DNA from: Pseudorhodoplanes sp.
Lineage (GTDB): Bacteria > Pseudomonadota > Alphaproteobacteria > Rhizobiales > Xanthobacteraceae
Direction of reading: 5' to 3'
Assembly (NCBI GenBank): GCA_008933495.1
Contig: WBUW01000151.1
Location: 1-7,132 of the forward strand
DNA length: 7,132 bases
Positions 5,978 through 7,132 of this stretch are shown here, in pieces (the first letter of the stretch is position 1; the number at the start of each line of letters is the position of its first letter). The notes below the pieces were generated by a model. That model did no database searches. It was not told the DNA's origin and was given only the letters and a program-made list of their open reading frames with translations. Position numbers and translations under genes: made by a program.

Positions 5978-7132
5978 TCACGCGCGGCGCAGCAGCGACA
6001 CGAAAAATCCGTCGGTCCCCGTGCGTCGCGGCGTCATCAGCATTCCCTCCGGCGTCATCAGCGCTGCACGCGCGAACATGAAGGCGCGCTCGCCGAGCGC
6101 ACCGACGACCTGCTGCGGCGGCACGACGGAAAACGCCGTTTGCCGCGCCAGGACATCGCGCACCTGCGCGCCATTCTCCTCGTCGAGCAGCGAGCAGGTG
6201 ATGTAGGCGATGCGGCCGCCCGGCTTGATGAGCGAGAGTGCCCGCTCCAGCACGGCGCGCTGTTCCTTGATCCGCAGTTCGAGCGCGCCCGGCCGCAGCC
6301 GCCATTTCGCATCCGGATTGCGCCGCCACGATCCGGTGCCGGTGCACGGCGCATCGATCACAACGAGGTCGATCCGTCCGGCAAGATCGGACAGGACATC
6401 GGCATCGCCGCGCGGGGTGCGAACCTGCACATTGCGCGCGCCGGCGCGCTCGAGCCGTTCATGGATCGGCGCGAGCCGGCGCTTGTCGCTGTCGGTTGCG
6501 AAAATCTGTCCCTTGTTCTGCATCATGGCGGCGAGCGCCAGCGTCTTGCCGCCGGCTCCCGCGCACAGATCGACCACCTGCGCGCCCGGCAAGGCCCCGG
6601 AGAAGAGCGCGGCCAGTTGCGACCCCTCGTCCTGAATCTCGATCAGCCCCTTGATGAAAGCAGGCTCGGCATGGATCGCCGGGCTCCTGGCGTCCGCGGC
6701 CTGGACCAGGCGAAGCCCGTCCGGCGACCAGGGCGCGGGGGCGACGGGCAGGTCGGGCAAGGCGGCGATTGCCTCTTCGCGCGTGCCATTCAGCCGGTTG
6801 ACCCGCAGATCGAGCGGCGGACGGAGCGCCAGCGCGGCGCCCTCCTCGACCCAGTCGTCGCCGAAGCTCCGCTCGAAGCGCGAGGCGAGCCAGGCGGGGA
6901 TATCTGCCCGCACATGCGAGGGGGCCGCCGCGAGGTCGGCGAGGTCGATCAGCGCCCGCTCTGCGCTGGTCAGTTGCGGCGGCGCATGGGGATCCCCGTC
7001 GATGATCGAGGCAAGGCCGGAGCCACCCAGTTTCCAGTACCGCCCCACGGCCCCCGCAACCGCGGCACGCGGCGTCTCCACACCCAACACCCACTGGCTC
7101 GATGAGCGCCACCGGAGCGCGTCATAGACGAT
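5978..7132 (-). CDS. RsmB/NOP-family rRNA cytosine-5 methyltransferase, N-terminus cut by the window
   Basis: This protein transfers a methyl group from S-adenosylmethionine to carbon 5 of a cytosine in RNA, most likely 16S rRNA, as RsmB does. The frame is open to the right edge, giving 384 visible residues; the edge segment IVYDALRWR is the usual RsmB-type N-terminal helix, so the true start lies outside and I expect some tens of residues to be missing. The GTG at 7090 is therefore not the start. The SAM-binding loop VVDLCAGAGGKT, the following strand ATDSDKRRL, motif IV DAPCTGTGSWRRNPDAKW (Cys codon 6344-6346) and motif VI ITCSLLDEENG (Cys codon 6194-6196, the expected nucleophile) are all intact. 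The upstream third is helical and fits a NusB-like RNA-binding domain. The gene ends 19 bases from the convergent Aat-like gene. RsmB is the closest named relative, but alphaproteobacteria often have two such paralogues, so I leave the symbol empty. Confidence 0.94.
   Translation of the reverse strand: MVYDALRWRSSSQWVLGVETPRAAVAGAVGRYWKLGGSGLASIIDGDPHAPPQLTSAERALIDLADLAAAPSHVRADIPAWLASRFERSFGDDWVEEGAALALRPPLDLRVNRLNGTREEAIAALPDLPVAPAPWSPDGLRLVQAADARSPAIHAEPAFIKGLIEIQDEGSQLAALFSGALPGAQVVDLCAGAGGKTLALAAMMQNKGQIFATDSDKRRLAPIHERLERAGARNVQVRTPRGDADVLSDLAGRIDLVVIDAPCTGTGSWRRNPDAKWRLRPGALELRIKEQRAVLERALSLIKPGGRIAYITCSLLDEENGAQVRDVLARQTAFSVVPPQQVVGALGERAFMFARAALMTPEGMLMTPRRTGTDGFFVSLLRRA

Noticed and set aside
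5594..7105. Open frame of 503 codons on the plus strand spanning the end of the Aat-like gene and most of the methyltransferase gene
   Set aside because: It is antisense to the methyltransferase, which has all its motifs, and overlaps the Aat-like gene in another frame. Its product is a low-complexity Arg/Ala/Ser/Pro mixture typical of shadow frames in GC-rich DNA.

Overview
This is a GC-rich, gene-dense chromosomal window from an alphaproteobacterium. GuaA, RF3 and the RsmB-type methyltransferase read like Hyphomicrobiales proteins, probably of the Bradyrhizobium/Rhodopseudomonas/Xanthobacteraceae part of that order. This placement comes from recognising protein wording, not from a search. 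I see no tRNA, rRNA, CRISPR array, insertion sequence or prophage gene, and no stretch over 300 bases lacks a gene.

Layout. Positions 1-2180 hold four minus-strand genes, read right to left: a small two-helix membrane protein (TTG start at 2180), a Spx/ArsC-family (YffB-like) thioredoxin-fold protein (start 1887), a multi-pass membrane protein of unknown function (start 1363, with a possible out-of-frame N-terminal extension from 1458), and the first 194 codons of prfC, peptide chain release factor 3, which runs off the left edge. A divergent gap (2181-2320) carries a candidate plus-strand promoter in front of a secreted 325-residue protein built from two copies of a cysteine-bearing domain. 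That gene converges on guaA (GMP synthase, 3314-4879, minus), with only 15 bases between their ends. From the other side of guaA, a plus-strand gene (5026-5958) encodes a divergent, N-terminally extended relative of leucyl/phenylalanyl-tRNA-protein transferase (Aat). It converges on an RsmB/NOP-type rRNA cytosine-5 methyltransferase (minus), whose N-terminus lies past the right edge.

How the genes relate. Most recognised functions are housekeeping: termination-factor recycling (RF3), purine synthesis (GuaA), rRNA methylation (RsmB-like) and possibly tRNA-dependent protein tagging (Aat-like). The methyltransferase and guaA are co-directional on the minus strand, but the oppositely oriented Aat-like gene separates them, so they cannot be one simple operon. 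I found no convincing new multi-gene system. The best leads are the Aat-like protein, in which the position of the E. coli Gln188 active-site residue reads Lys, and the duplicated cysteine-paired secreted protein.
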